Below are positions 1 to 7,277 of a stretch of DNA of 30,393 nt, in pieces. The notes below the pieces were generated by a model. It saw only the letters and a list, made by a program, of their open reading frames with translations. It ran no database searches and had not been told where the DNA came from. Made by a program: the position numbers and the translations under genes. Source of the DNA: an uncultured Erysipelotrichaceae bacterium (GTDB lineage Bacteria; Bacillota_I; Bacilli_A; RF39; UBA660); the NCBI GenBank assembly GCA_902761685.1, contig CACWLI010000014.1, forward strand, positions 1 through 30,393, written 5' to 3'. Each line of letters starts with the position of its first letter. The stretch's first letter is position 1.

Positions 1-96
1 GAAGCCATAGAAAAACACCTCCTTTCGGAAGTGTATTCTATCACTTTTTTATTAAACTGTCTTTTTTATGATGTCTACTCTAAAGGATGCAGTTCA
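1..96 (-). mobile_element. Left-flank IS end (IS3-family-like), partial
   Basis: Positions 1-99 are the exact reverse complement of 30295-30393. Read on the minus strand, the element starts at 96 with TGAACTGCATCC and a GTAGACA block. This resembles the terminal inverted repeats of IS3-family (IS150-group) elements as I remember them. Inside come a promoter (-35 AAGACA at 58-63, 17-bp spacer, -10 TAGAAT at 35-40), a hairpin (15-34) and an ATG at 6-8 preceded by AGGAGG, opening a frame M-A-S that leaves the window. OrfA proteins of this family often start in this way. Only the first ~96 bases of the element are present, so the family call rests on the tip sequence and the layout. The extra shared AAA (97-99) is flank or chance. 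Confidence 0.6.
15..34 (-). promoter_or_regulatory. SD-sequestering leader hairpin, left IS copy
   Basis: On the minus strand an 8-bp stem (ACACTTCC pairing with GGAGGTGT, one G-U pair) closes a GAAA tetraloop. It buries the AGGAGG Shine-Dalgarno of the outward gene that starts at position 8. The -10 hexamer at 35-40 directly abuts the stem, so a transcript from the element's own promoter would begin inside the left arm and could not form it. Read-through RNA from miaA would form it. Confidence 0.55.
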
Positions 97-972
97 TTTT
101 AAGAAGTCTTTTATTTTGCTTAATGTTTCATCAAAATTAGAATAATTTACATCAAACCATGTAATATCTTTCATTTGATTATTAAACCATGTAAATTGTC
201 TCTTAGCATATCTTCTTGTATTTCTTTTAATTAATTCAGTAGCTTCTTCAAGTGTTATTTCATTTTTAAAATACATTTCTAATTCTCTATATCCAATAAT
301 ACTAGAATACTTTTTATAATGCATTTTATATATTTCTTTAGCTTCTTCTAGTAATCCATCATTAAACATTTCATCTACTCTTTTATTTGCTCTATCATAG
401 AGTTCATCTCTATTTGCTCTAAGACCAATTAAAGTAAAATCATAAACTCTATCATTAATCTCATCTTTCTTACTAACAGTATTACCAGTTTCATTATAAT
501 AAGTTATATATCTTTCAAGTCTATGTCTATTATTTATATGAATATTGTTATTAATATCAATTTTATCAGCCATTTGTTTTAATTCTTCATTTGAATAATT
601 AGAATAATCTACTCTCTTAGTTTCAGTTTCTTCTAAATTATAATTATAAAGTAATGCTTTTATATATAATCCAGATCCACCAACAATAATAATATTTCTA
701 TTTTCAGATATAAATTTATCTATTAGTTTTCTTCCATCTCTTTGATAATCAAATAATGTATATTTTTGATCTAAAGAAGTTATATCAAATAAATAATGTT
801 CTATTCCTTCTTTTTCACTTTCTTTTATCTTAGCTGTTGCGATTAATGGTTCTTTGTATACTTGAGTAGAATCAGCATTTATAATAACAGCATCATACAT
901 TTTAGCTAGTTCAATTGATACTTTAGTTTTTCCTGTTGCGGTAGGTCCAACAACTACAATTATTTTACTCAT
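94..972 (-). CDS. miaA: tRNA dimethylallyltransferase MiaA
   Basis: MiaA transfers a dimethylallyl group from DMAPP to N6 of A37 in tRNAs that read UNN codons; it acts in the cytoplasm. Seen here: the P-loop GPTATGKT near residue 9, the DSTQVY motif near 35, GGSGLYIKAL near 98, and the C-terminal RRYAKRQFTWF signature. The protein has 292 residues against roughly 300-315 in Bacillus-type relatives. Its start overlaps the preceding 52-aa ORF by 8 bp (ATGAGTAA), with AGAGGT upstream, so it is the last gene of the yqeG-yqeH-mutL operon. Oddity: its TGA stop (94-96) is formed by the first three bases of the flanking IS element, so the native last codons may have been replaced. The fold looks complete. 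Confidence 0.96.
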   Translation of the reverse strand: MSKIIVVVGPTATGKTKVSIELAKMYDAVIINADSTQVYKEPLIATAKIKESEKEGIEHYLFDITSLDQKYTLFDYQRDGRKLIDKFISENRNIIIVGGSGLYIKALLYNYNLEETETKRVDYSNYSNEELKQMADKIDINNNIHINNRHRLERYITYYNETGNTVSKKDEINDRVYDFTLIGLRANRDELYDRANKRVDEMFNDGLLEEAKEIYKMHYKKYSSIIGYRELEMYFKNEITLEEATELIKRNTRRYAKRQFTWFNNQMKDITWFDVNYSNFDETLSKIKDFLK

Positions 973-1123
973 ATTTACCTCTTAAACTATCTAATACTAA
1001 TCTTTGATTACCCTTTTCAACAATATCCCCATCGTCATTAAGTTCCCATCCATTTTCTTCTAATAAATCTAAAAATTCTCTAATAGAATCTTTTAACTCT
1101 TTAGATAACTCTAACTCACTCAT
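965..1123 (-). CDS. 52-aa conserved-looking small ORF between mutL and miaA
   Basis: This ORF of 52 codons starts MSELELSKEL and ends LRGKYE. Its ATG (1121-1123) overlaps the end of mutL by 8 bp, and its TAA overlaps the miaA start by 8 bp; the ATGAGTGA and ATGAGTAA junctions are typical of translational coupling. AAGGAG sits 7 nt before the ATG, a good ribosome binding site. The product is acidic and probably helical in its first half, followed by a GWELNDDGDIVEKGNQ segment that may be a small beta hairpin. I recognise no family. Its position suggests constitutive co-expression with repair and tRNA modification genes. I am confident that it is translated but have no function to offer. Confidence 0.75.
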   Translation of the reverse strand: MSELELSKELKDSIREFLDLLEENGWELNDDGDIVEKGNQRLVLDSLRGKYE

Positions 1124-2903
1124 ATTTCATCTCCTTAGAGAAATTAACTCTTTTAAACATTTTTTCTAGTTCATAAAGTGGATATTTAATATGAGTTGGT
1201 CTACCATGTGGACATGTATATGGAAACTTACAAGTAAATAGTTTATTAATTATACTTTCCATTTCTTCATAACTAATACTTGTATTAGCTTTAACACTCA
1301 TTTTGCAAGCGATTGAAGCTGCTAGATTATCATTAAACTTAACAACATCAAAATCTTTATTTATTTCAGAAACTAATTCAAATATTTTTCTAATAGTTTC
1401 TTCTTCAGTTCCTTCTTTTAACCAACTTGGATGAGAACTAACTCTAAAAGTATTTTTACCAAATTCTTCTACTCCAATACCTAAGTCTTTTATAATATCT
1501 ATATGTTCTTTAATAGTCATAAATTCATTGTGTGAATATTCTAATTGAATTGGAAATAACATATCAGTAATATAATACTTTTTATTTTTCATTTGTTCTA
1601 CTACATGCTCATAATTATATCTTTCATCAGCAGCATGAATATCAAACATATACATAGTATCTTCATCTTCAGCTATTATAAATGTTCCAAGAGCAAGACC
1701 AACAACATGTAATAGTCTATTTTCTCTTTTAATACTATCTTCATCATATTTAATTTCTTCTTCATTATCATCAAATTCAAGTCTAATTTCTTCAATATGT
1801 TTTTCTTCTTTATATAAATTAGGATTAACTTCATATTCATTATCATCTACTACTATTTCTTTATTTTCATTTACAATATAGCTATTGTTTTCAACTTCTC
1901 TATATGATTTAAATGTATTATCACTTGTATTAAGAGCTGTTTTAATAGTATCAAATAAAAGAAGAGTTAAACTTTCTAATTTAGAAAACTTAATATCTTG
2001 TTTAGTTGGATGAATATTAACATCTACTAGTGTAGGATCTGTTTCAATATTTATTACTACTATTGGATATTTATTATCAGCAAGAACTCTATGATATGCA
2101 TCTTTAATAGCTCTATTAACACTTGTATTACTAACTACTCTACCATTAACAAGTGTTATCATATTATTTTTACTAGATTTAGAAATGTTTAGATTACTAA
2201 CATACCCATCTATTATATAATCATAATTTTCATTATGAATTTTAATCATATTTTTAGTAGTATTTAGTCCAAATATTTCATGTATTGTTTTATATAAGTC
2301 TCCACTACCACTTGTCTTTAATACTTGTTTTTCATCATTATATAAACTAAATGATATATTTGGATGAGATAATGCTATTTTTTCAATAAATGAAACAGAA
2401 TTAGCTAGTTCAGTTGGTAAACTTCTTAAAAATTTAAGTCTAGCTGGAGCATTATAAAATAGTTCACTAACTTCAATAATGGTTCCTTTTCTCATACTAC
2501 CTATTTTAGTATCTATTACTTTACCAGCTTTAACTTTAACTAAAGAAGATTCCTTCCCATCATATGTATCTAATACAACATTACTAACTGATGATATTGC
2601 AGCTAGAGCTTCACCACGAAATCCAAGAGTATTTATAAAATATAAATCATTTTCATTCTTAATTTTACTAGTAGCATGTCTACTAAAACACAAAATGGCA
2701 TCTTCTTTACTCATTCCAATACCATCATCTGTAATTTTAATTTGTTTTACACCACTTTCAATTAATTCAATTTTAATATTTTTACTTTCAGCATCAATAC
2801 TATTTTCAACAAGTTCTTTAACTACATTAGCTATTTTTTCTACTACCTCTCCAGCAGCAATCTTGTTGATTAAAGTATCATCCATTACTTTAATTTTTCC
2901 CAT
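1116..2903 (-). CDS. mutL: DNA mismatch repair protein MutL, endonuclease type
   Basis: MutL couples MutS mismatch recognition to strand removal. The 595-aa protein has the GHKL ATPase head: KIAAGEVV near residue 15, KELVENSIDA (motif I), DDGIGM (motif II), and RHATSK with TLGFRGEAL (motif III). A linker near 330-400 is rich in acidic residues. The C-terminal domain has the metal-dependent nicking motif as DIHAADERYNYE, plus ACK near 530 and CPHGRP near 565, the set found in endonuclease-proficient MutL. The usual DQHA reads DIHA here, and the usual GEVVERP reads GEVVEKI. The ATG lies 1 nt after the yqeH stop, so translation is probably coupled. mutS is not in the window. Confidence 0.97.
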   Translation of the reverse strand: MGKIKVMDDTLINKIAAGEVVEKIANVVKELVENSIDAESKNIKIELIESGVKQIKITDDGIGMSKEDAILCFSRHATSKIKNENDLYFINTLGFRGEALAAISSVSNVVLDTYDGKESSLVKVKAGKVIDTKIGSMRKGTIIEVSELFYNAPARLKFLRSLPTELANSVSFIEKIALSHPNISFSLYNDEKQVLKTSGSGDLYKTIHEIFGLNTTKNMIKIHNENYDYIIDGYVSNLNISKSSKNNMITLVNGRVVSNTSVNRAIKDAYHRVLADNKYPIVVINIETDPTLVDVNIHPTKQDIKFSKLESLTLLLFDTIKTALNTSDNTFKSYREVENNSYIVNENKEIVVDDNEYEVNPNLYKEEKHIEEIRLEFDDNEEEIKYDEDSIKRENRLLHVVGLALGTFIIAEDEDTMYMFDIHAADERYNYEHVVEQMKNKKYYITDMLFPIQLEYSHNEFMTIKEHIDIIKDLGIGVEEFGKNTFRVSSHPSWLKEGTEEETIRKIFELVSEINKDFDVVKFNDNLAASIACKMSVKANTSISYEEMESIINKLFTCKFPYTCPHGRPTHIKYPLYELEKMFKRVNFSKEMKYE

Positions 2904-2904
2904 A

Positions 2905-3906
2905 TTAAATCATACTCTTTCTTATACTAACCATCTTAGTATCTAATATATTTATTTTAACATTTCCTATTTTAGTTACTCTAATAAATCCAAGTCCATT
3001 TATTAAAATATCAATGGGTTCATTTATATCAAATGTTAAACTTGGTAATATTTTTAACTTATCATTTTTAGCTTTAACTTTTTCATATCTTAATTTATCA
3101 TTCATATAGAAACTAAAACTATTTAATTTAGTTCCAATATTTTCTATCCTTAAAATATCATTTACTACTATTGCATAACCACTTCTAGTTTGAAAAGTTT
3201 TTACTCTTATTTCTTTTTTAGGATATAATTTAGTAACTTTTGAATAATCTACAAAATTATATATTGCTTCATTATCAATAAAACCAGGAGTATCTACTAT
3301 TGTAAGTTTACTATCAAGTTTTATTGTTATAAATGATGCTGTTGTATTTGGAATAGAACTTGTTGTAATAGTAGGTTTCTTTAAATTACTAGTTAATATA
3401 TGATTAATAAATGTACTCTTTCCACTATTAGTAAATCCAACTATATAAATGCGTCTTACATTATCATTTTTTACTTTATTTATAAATGTATCTATATTAT
3501 AATTTTTAACACTTGAAATACACATTATATTATCAATATCTATAATATTTGTTTTAACAAATTCAATTAATTTTTTCTCTTTTAAACTTTTTGGTAGAAC
3601 ATCTCTTTTCGTAAGTAAAATATATTTATTACCTTTAAATTTAGAAATATATTTTTTTATGTTTTTATTTATATTTAAAGAGTCAATTAAAAAAGCAACA
3701 CTGGCTATTTTATCACTGTTTATATTTCTTATTATCCCATCTGTATCTATCTTTTTATCTAGTACACTATATTCTCCATAATGTTTTATTTTAAAACATC
3801 TTTCACAATATTCACTTTTATCATATACACTAGATTTAACAAATCCTTCTTCATCTACATTAATAGATTGAAGTATGCTTCCACATCCCTTACATTTCTT
3901 ATTCAT
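2905..3906 (-). CDS. yqeH: Circularly permuted ribosome-assembly GTPase YqeH
   Basis: YqeH-type GTPases take part in 30S subunit assembly. The 333-aa protein starts with a zinc-finger-like CKGCG...CERC module (residues ~5-38). The GTPase motifs then come in permuted order: G4 as TKRD near 98, G5-like SSVK near 130, G1 as GFTNSGKS near 157, and G3 as DTPGF near 205. It is a little shorter than B. subtilis YqeH (about 366 aa). The ATG overlaps the yqeG stop by 8 bp (ATGAATAA) and mutL follows after 1 nt. In many Bacilli aroE, yhbY and nadD follow yqeH; here mutL and miaA do. Confidence 0.95.
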   Translation of the reverse strand: MNKKCKGCGSILQSINVDEEGFVKSSVYDKSEYCERCFKIKHYGEYSVLDKKIDTDGIIRNINSDKIASVAFLIDSLNINKNIKKYISKFKGNKYILLTKRDVLPKSLKEKKLIEFVKTNIIDIDNIMCISSVKNYNIDTFINKVKNDNVRRIYIVGFTNSGKSTFINHILTSNLKKPTITTSSIPNTTASFITIKLDSKLTIVDTPGFIDNEAIYNFVDYSKVTKLYPKKEIRVKTFQTRSGYAIVVNDILRIENIGTKLNSFSFYMNDKLRYEKVKAKNDKLKILPSLTFDINEPIDILINGLGFIRVTKIGNVKINILDTKMVSIRKSMI

Positions 3907-4423
3907 AATATTTTCCTCTTAAAAATATGTCTTTTTTCTCTAGTTTTCCATATATAAATTTTTCTATTATTCTATTAAAAAATGTTACACTATAATCATG
4001 TTCAGTTAATGGATTTACAAGTATTGAAGTAATATCAAGTTTATTAGCTCCATAAATATCTGTAATTAACTGATCTCCTACAGCTGCTACTTCAGTAGAT
4101 TTATAATTAAATTTATCTAATATTCTTTCATATTTATTTTTACTTGGTTTTAATGAAAAAGCACATGCATCTACATTTAAATATGACTTAAATGGTTCAA
4201 TTCTATATTTAGGTGCATTTGATATTATAATTAATTTAAAACCTTTATCTTTTAATTCATCAAATAATTTTTTAAGTCTTTTTGTTGGTTTCTTAACATG
4301 AGCAGGTGTAATTGTATTATCTAAATCAAATAAAATACATCTAATCCCTTTTTTATACAATTTATCATAATTAATATAATAAATACTTTTTTGATATATA
4401 TCAGGCATATAATTTTCTACCAT
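3899..4423 (-). CDS. yqeG: HAD-family phosphatase YqeG
   Basis: This 174-aa protein belongs to the YqeG (HAD superfamily IIIA) family, found next to yqeH in Bacillota. Visible motifs are FDLDNTI near residue 33 (nucleophile Asp and the second acid), IISNAP near 66 (motif II), the Lys of KPSKNKYERIL near 95 (motif III), and GDQLITDIYGAN near 117 (motif IV). The physiological substrate is not established to my knowledge. The ATG at 4423 has AAGGAAGTG 6 nt upstream and an extended -10 promoter at 4446-4454, so it opens the yqeG-yqeH-mutL-miaA operon. Confidence 0.93.
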   Translation of the reverse strand: MVENYMPDIYQKSIYYINYDKLYKKGIRCILFDLDNTITPAHVKKPTKRLKKLFDELKDKGFKLIIISNAPKYRIEPFKSYLNVDACAFSLKPSKNKYERILDKFNYKSTEVAAVGDQLITDIYGANKLDITSILVNPLTEHDYSVTFFNRIIEKFIYGKLEKKDIFLRGKYYE

Positions 4424-4445
4424 TTAAAACACTTCCTTAAATAAA

Positions 4446-4454
4446 ATTATATCA
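4446..4454 (-). promoter_or_regulatory. Extended -10 promoter of the yqeG-miaA operon
   Basis: TGATATAAT on the minus strand is a perfect extended -10 (TGnTATAAT), 22 nt before the yqeG ATG. The region 17 bp upstream falls in the T-tract of the preceding terminator and has no good -35, so the promoter would rest on the TGn element. Confidence 0.7.
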
Positions 4455-4467
4455 ATTTTTAAACAAT

Positions 4468-4488
4468 AAAAAAAGACTTAAAAGTCTT
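4468..4488 (-). terminator. Intrinsic terminator after the 28-aa ORF
   Basis: AAGACT...AGTCTT hairpin (4473-4488, fully palindromic, short AT loop) followed on the minus strand by seven Ts (4468-4474). It lies 7 nt beyond the micro-ORF stop and just before the yqeG promoter. Confidence 0.65.
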
Positions 4489-4494
4489 ATTCTT

Positions 4495-4581
4495 TTAATC
4501 ATTATCACTTTCGTTACTATCTTCCTCTTCTTCATCATCAAGTTCACCGGTAACAAATAAAAATTCTAATAATTCATCCAT
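4495..4581 (-). CDS. 28-aa acidic micro-ORF
   Basis: The ORF encodes 28 residues: a hydrophobic N-terminus (MDELLEFLFVTGEL) and a very acidic tail (DDEEEEDSNESDND). It has its own extended -10 promoter (4598-4606), a GGTGA ribosome binding site 5 nt before the ATG, and its own terminator, so it forms a complete tiny transcription unit. An upstream in-frame ATG at 4599 lies inside the -10 and cannot be the start. The amphipathic head with a poly-acidic tail could be a small regulatory or membrane-peripheral peptide. I recognise no family. The complete set of expression signals is what argues that it is real. Confidence 0.6.
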   Translation of the reverse strand: MDELLEFLFVTGELDDEEEEDSNESDND

Positions 4582-4597
4582 ATCATTCACCAACTTC

Positions 4598-4606
4598 ATT
4601 ATATCA
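4598..4606 (-). promoter_or_regulatory. Extended -10 promoter of the 28-aa ORF
   Basis: TGATATAAT on the minus strand, ending 16 nt before the ATG at 4581, predicts a leader of about 10 nt. No convincing -35 is visible 17 bp upstream. Confidence 0.55.
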
Positions 4607-4642
4607 AATAAAAGAAGACTTATCTACTCTTAAGTCTTCTTT
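4604..4642 (-). terminator. Terminator overlapping the end of the 151-aa membrane-protein gene
   Basis: An 11-bp stem, AAAGAAGACTT with AAGTCTTCTTT (4611-4642), is followed on the minus strand by TTTATTT. The left arm is made of the gene's last codons and the stop lies in the loop, so coding sequence doubles as terminator. Confidence 0.65.
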
Positions 4643-5075
4643 CATATGATTTAGTTTCTTTATTATATTTATAGTATTCATAACCATAAACACTATCTAA
4701 AATAATGTCTCCAACCATTTGACCAAACATTATTATTGCAAAATCCATAATAACATGACCAGTTATATTTTTAAATCTTTCTGGAGAATTCATTAACTTT
4801 TCTATTTCAGGATAAGCAAATCCAATACCAGTAAAAATAGCAGTATCTACCCCTAGTTTGATAAGATAAGATTTTAAACCTTCTAATTTAGACTTTTTCT
4901 TAGCAATCATATCATCTAAGTATTCTCCACGATTTAATCCATCTATACCATTTTCTATATTAGATAATGTTTTTTCTATTTCTTCTTTTTGTTCTAATAA
5001 TTTTTGAATTTTTTTATCATAAGACAAATTACTAGTACATATATCATTTATTTTCTTTTCACTATAAATATTCAT
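4620..5075 (-). CDS. Small two-helix membrane protein, SNLSY family
   Basis: This 151-aa protein of unknown function starts with a cytoplasmic coiled coil (residues ~1-70) containing DICTSNLSYDKKIQKL. Two hydrophobic segments follow, near 70-92 and 100-130, and it ends in the basic tail YERRLKSR. The motif [D/N]..C[ST]SNLSY[DE]KKI is shared with the next gene upstream (5136-5576), and the layout resembles the 98-aa protein behind obg, so the three look like one small family. The ATG at 5075 has a GGGGGGAG ribosome binding site and its own promoter (5106-5134). It is monocistronic between two terminators. I do not recognise a named family; a helper or subunit of a membrane assembly is a guess. 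Confidence 0.75.
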   Translation of the reverse strand: MNIYSEKKINDICTSNLSYDKKIQKLLEQKEEIEKTLSNIENGIDGLNRGEYLDDMIAKKKSKLEGLKSYLIKLGVDTAIFTGIGFAYPEIEKLMNSPERFKNITGHVIMDFAIIMFGQMVGDIILDSVYGYEYYKYNKETKSYERRLKSR

Positions 5076-5105
5076 CTAGACTCCCCCCTCATTTAAAGTG
5101 CACAT

Positions 5106-5134
5106 ATTATAGCATAAAAAAAGTAATTCGTCAA
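5106..5134 (-). promoter_or_regulatory. Promoter of the 151-aa gene, -35 inside a terminator loop
   Basis: -35 TTGACG (5129-5134), 17-bp spacer, -10 TATAAT (5106-5111) with TGC in front (extended). The -35 occupies the loop of the preceding gene's terminator hairpin (5121-5141). Confidence 0.75.
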
Positions 5135-5141
5135 ATTACTT
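5114..5141 (-). terminator. Terminator of the 146-aa membrane-protein gene
   Basis: AAGTAATT/AATTACTT stem of 8 bp, 5-nt loop, then seven Ts on the minus strand (5114-5120). It begins at the end of the 5136-5576 gene and contains the next promoter's -35. Confidence 0.7.
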
Positions 5142-5576
5142 AAGTCTTTTTTGATATGAACTAATTTCATAATCATATTTTTTATAATCAATTATATCTT
5201 TTATAGTACTAGGATCTAATCCAAGAATTGTAAGAGTCCATACTATAGTACAAGCCACACTTACAAAAGAACTATCAACATTTTGACTGTTTATTAAATT
5301 ATAAATGTAATCTATAGATGGATAAGAAAGTCCAAGTGTTAAACCTGTAGAAACTGGTACTTTCCATTTTAATCTATCTTTTATTTTATTTTGTCTAAAT
5401 TTCATATCAGATAAATATCTTCCATTATTTAAGTAACCATTTGAAAAATTCATTTGATTTAATAATTGATTAGCATTTCTTACTTGTCTTTCAGTTTCTT
5501 CTTTTAATTTTTTTAATTTCTCTATCTTTTTTTCATAAGACAAATTACTAGAACATATTTCATCTACTATACTCAT
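5136..5576 (-). CDS. Small two-helix membrane protein, SNLSY family
   Basis: A 146-aa protein with an N-terminal coiled coil bearing DEICSSNLSYEKKIEKL, two hydrophobic stretches (about residues 78-98 and 110-130) and the C-terminal tail YQKRLK. It is a paralogue of the 4620-5075 product, clearest in the first 30 residues and in the topology. I chose the ATG at 5576 because AAGGTGA lies 5 nt before it; the GTG three codons upstream is part of that ribosome binding site. A promoter with TTGAAA and TATAAT precedes it, and a terminator follows directly. Function unknown. Both termini probably lie in the cytoplasm, since both are basic. Confidence 0.75.
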   Translation of the reverse strand: MSIVDEICSSNLSYEKKIEKLKKLKEETERQVRNANQLLNQMNFSNGYLNNGRYLSDMKFRQNKIKDRLKWKVPVSTGLTLGLSYPSIDYIYNLINSQNVDSSFVSVACTIVWTLTILGLDPSTIKDIIDYKKYDYEISSYQKRLK

Positions 5577-5598
5577 ATATATCACCTTAACCTAAATA

Positions 5599-5627
5599 AT
5601 TATAATAAACAAATATACTAATTTCAA
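5599..5627 (-). promoter_or_regulatory. Promoter of the 146-aa gene
   Basis: -35 TTGAAA (5622-5627), 17-bp spacer, -10 TATAAT (5599-5604) on the minus strand. The -35 begins within a few bases of the T-tract of the obg-operon terminator. Confidence 0.75.
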
Positions 5628-5659
5628 TAAAAAAAAAGAAAACTATTTCAGTTTTCTTT
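5628..5659 (-). terminator. Terminator of the obg operon
   Basis: Perfect 10-bp stem AAAGAAAACT/AGTTTTCTTT, 5-nt loop (5635-5659), then a run of Ts on the minus strand. It overlaps the last codons of the 98-aa gene. Confidence 0.8.
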
Positions 5660-5939
5660 GATACAACTCATCATATCTACTATATTTATCAAATGACTTG
5701 AATGTTTTATCGGCTATTCCTTCATTAAAAAATGGAATTACCAATATACCAAGACCTAATTCTATAGCAAATCTAGTTATTTTTTCTTCTACACTACCAT
5801 TTAAGTACATTAAAGAAGCATCACATAACGTAGCTATTTGAGTAGCAGTTAATCCTCCAAGTACAAGTGCATTTTTTCTTAACTCTTTTAATGTTTCAAT
5901 TCTTTTTTGTTTTAAATATTCTAATGTTTCACTTTCCAT
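5643..5939 (-). CDS. 98-aa two-helix membrane protein downstream of obg
   Basis: With the start at 5939 (MESETLEYLKQKR) this protein has 98 residues: a short charged helix, a hydrophobic segment (NALVLGGLTATQIATL, ~24-40), a second one (FAIELGLGILVIPFF, ~56-70) and the tail ELYQRKLK. The start is 1 nt after the obg stop. An ATG at 5960, overlapping the obg end, is an alternative; neither has a strong Shine-Dalgarno, so translation is probably coupled to obg. The basic RKLK tail and the coil-plus-two-helices layout match the 146- and 151-aa proteins next to it, although the SNLSY motif is missing. Function unknown. Confidence 0.65.
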   Translation of the reverse strand: MESETLEYLKQKRIETLKELRKNALVLGGLTATQIATLCDASLMYLNGSVEEKITRFAIELGLGILVIPFFNEGIADKTFKSFDKYSRYDELYQRKLK

Positions 5940-5940
5940 A

Positions 5941-7224
5941 TTAATATAATCTTTCTTCATATTCAAATTCTTGATCAAGAATTCTTACTGTATCTCCTTC
6001 TTTTGCTCCCAATGATTTAAGTTCATCATCAACTCCAAGATTTTTTAATTTTTTAGCAAATCTTAAAGCACTTTCATCTGAATTAAATCTTGTCATTTTT
6101 AATAATTTTTCAAGTTCAGGTCCACTTACTATCCAAGTATGATCATTATATTTTGAAATCTTATATGGTTTTTCATGTTTAAACTCATATAATACATAAT
6201 CTTCAAATTCATTACTTTCAAATGGATCAACTTCAGGTAGAGAATCTAATGTTTCTTTTAATTTAAATATTAATTCTTTAGTACCCTCTTTTGTAGCAGC
6301 ACTAACTTCAATAACTTCAGCATCTTTAAATTCTTTTTTAAATCTTTCTAAATTCTCTTTAGAACCATCTAAATCCATTTTATTAGCAACAATTACTTCT
6401 TTTCTGTTATATAAGTTTTCATCATACTTCTTAATTTCATTTCTAATAATTTTATAGTCTTCAATAACATCTCTATGATCAACTTGTGCCATATCAAGTA
6501 CATGACATACTATTTTACAACGACTAGCATGACGTAAGAATTTATCTCCTAAACCTACGCCTTCACTAGATCCTTCAATAAGACCAGGTAAGTCAGCTAC
6601 TACAAAACTATTATCTCCTGCTTTAACAACACCTAGATTTGGTGTTAATGTAGTAAAATGATAGTCAGCTATTTTAGGTTTAGCTGCACTAATAACACTA
6701 ATTAATGAACTCTTACCTACTGATGGGAAACCTACTAAACCAACATCAGCAAGCAAATGTAATTCTAAACAAACATTTCTTTCTTCTCCTGGTTCACCAA
6801 GTTCACTTGTATAAGGGGCTTTATTTTTATTTGTCATGAAAGCAGCATTTCCTTTACCGCCTCTACCACCACGAGCTACAATGCATTCTTGATTATCAGT
6901 AACTAAATCACAAATAATTAAATTAGTATCAGTATCTTTAATAGTAGTACCAACTGGAACAACAACAACTAAATCTTCAGCAGAAGCACCAGTTTGATTT
7001 CTTCCTCTACCCATTGTGCCAGATGCAGCTTTTAAAACTTTTCTATATCTTAAATCAATAAGTGTTCTTAGACCCTTATCTGCTTTAAATATAATATTTC
7101 CACCATGTCCACCATTACCACCATCAGGTCCTCCAAGTGGAACATACTTTTCTCTTAAAAATGAAGTACATCCATCTCCACCTTTACCTGCTACTAATTT
7201 AAGATTAACTTCATCTATAAACAT
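5941..7224 (-). CDS. obg: GTPase Obg/CgtA
   Basis: Obg is an essential GTPase that binds the large ribosomal subunit and links assembly to nucleotide stress signals. The 427-aa protein (B. subtilis has 428) has the glycine-rich Obg fold (residues 1-~158, KGGDGCTSF and PDGGNGGHGG), a G domain with GFPSVGKSS near 166, DLPGLIEG near 212, NKMD near 282 and SAAT near 310, and the C-terminal OCT domain (~345-427). It has a strong ribosome binding site (AAGGAAGGGG) and its own promoter at 7249-7277, though read-through from the WG/LRR operon is possible because no terminator lies between them. Confidence 0.97.
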   Translation of the reverse strand: MFIDEVNLKLVAGKGGDGCTSFLREKYVPLGGPDGGNGGHGGNIIFKADKGLRTLIDLRYRKVLKAASGTMGRGRNQTGASAEDLVVVVPVGTTIKDTDTNLIICDLVTDNQECIVARGGRGGKGNAAFMTNKNKAPYTSELGEPGEERNVCLELHLLADVGLVGFPSVGKSSLISVISAAKPKIADYHFTTLTPNLGVVKAGDNSFVVADLPGLIEGSSEGVGLGDKFLRHASRCKIVCHVLDMAQVDHRDVIEDYKIIRNEIKKYDENLYNRKEVIVANKMDLDGSKENLERFKKEFKDAEVIEVSAATKEGTKELIFKLKETLDSLPEVDPFESNEFEDYVLYEFKHEKPYKISKYNDHTWIVSGPELEKLLKMTRFNSDESALRFAKKLKNLGVDDELKSLGAKEGDTVRILDQEFEYEERLY

Positions 7225-7248
7225 ATAAATCCCCTTCCTTTCGTGAAG

Positions 7249-7277
7249 ATTATAACATAAAACCTTTTATTCTTCAA
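7249..7277 (-). promoter_or_regulatory. obg promoter
   Basis: -35 TTGAAG (7272-7277, inside the last codons of the upstream WG gene), 17-bp spacer, extended -10 TGTTATAAT (7249-7257) on the minus strand. Confidence 0.75.

Noticed and set aside
2479..2946. 155-aa plus-strand reading frame opposite mutL
   Set aside because: Shadow of the mutL ATPase domain; no ribosome binding site or family features, and mutL is certain.
7016..7228. 70-aa Pro/Leu-rich frame opposite the start of obg
   Set aside because: Antisense image of the Gly-rich Obg fold.
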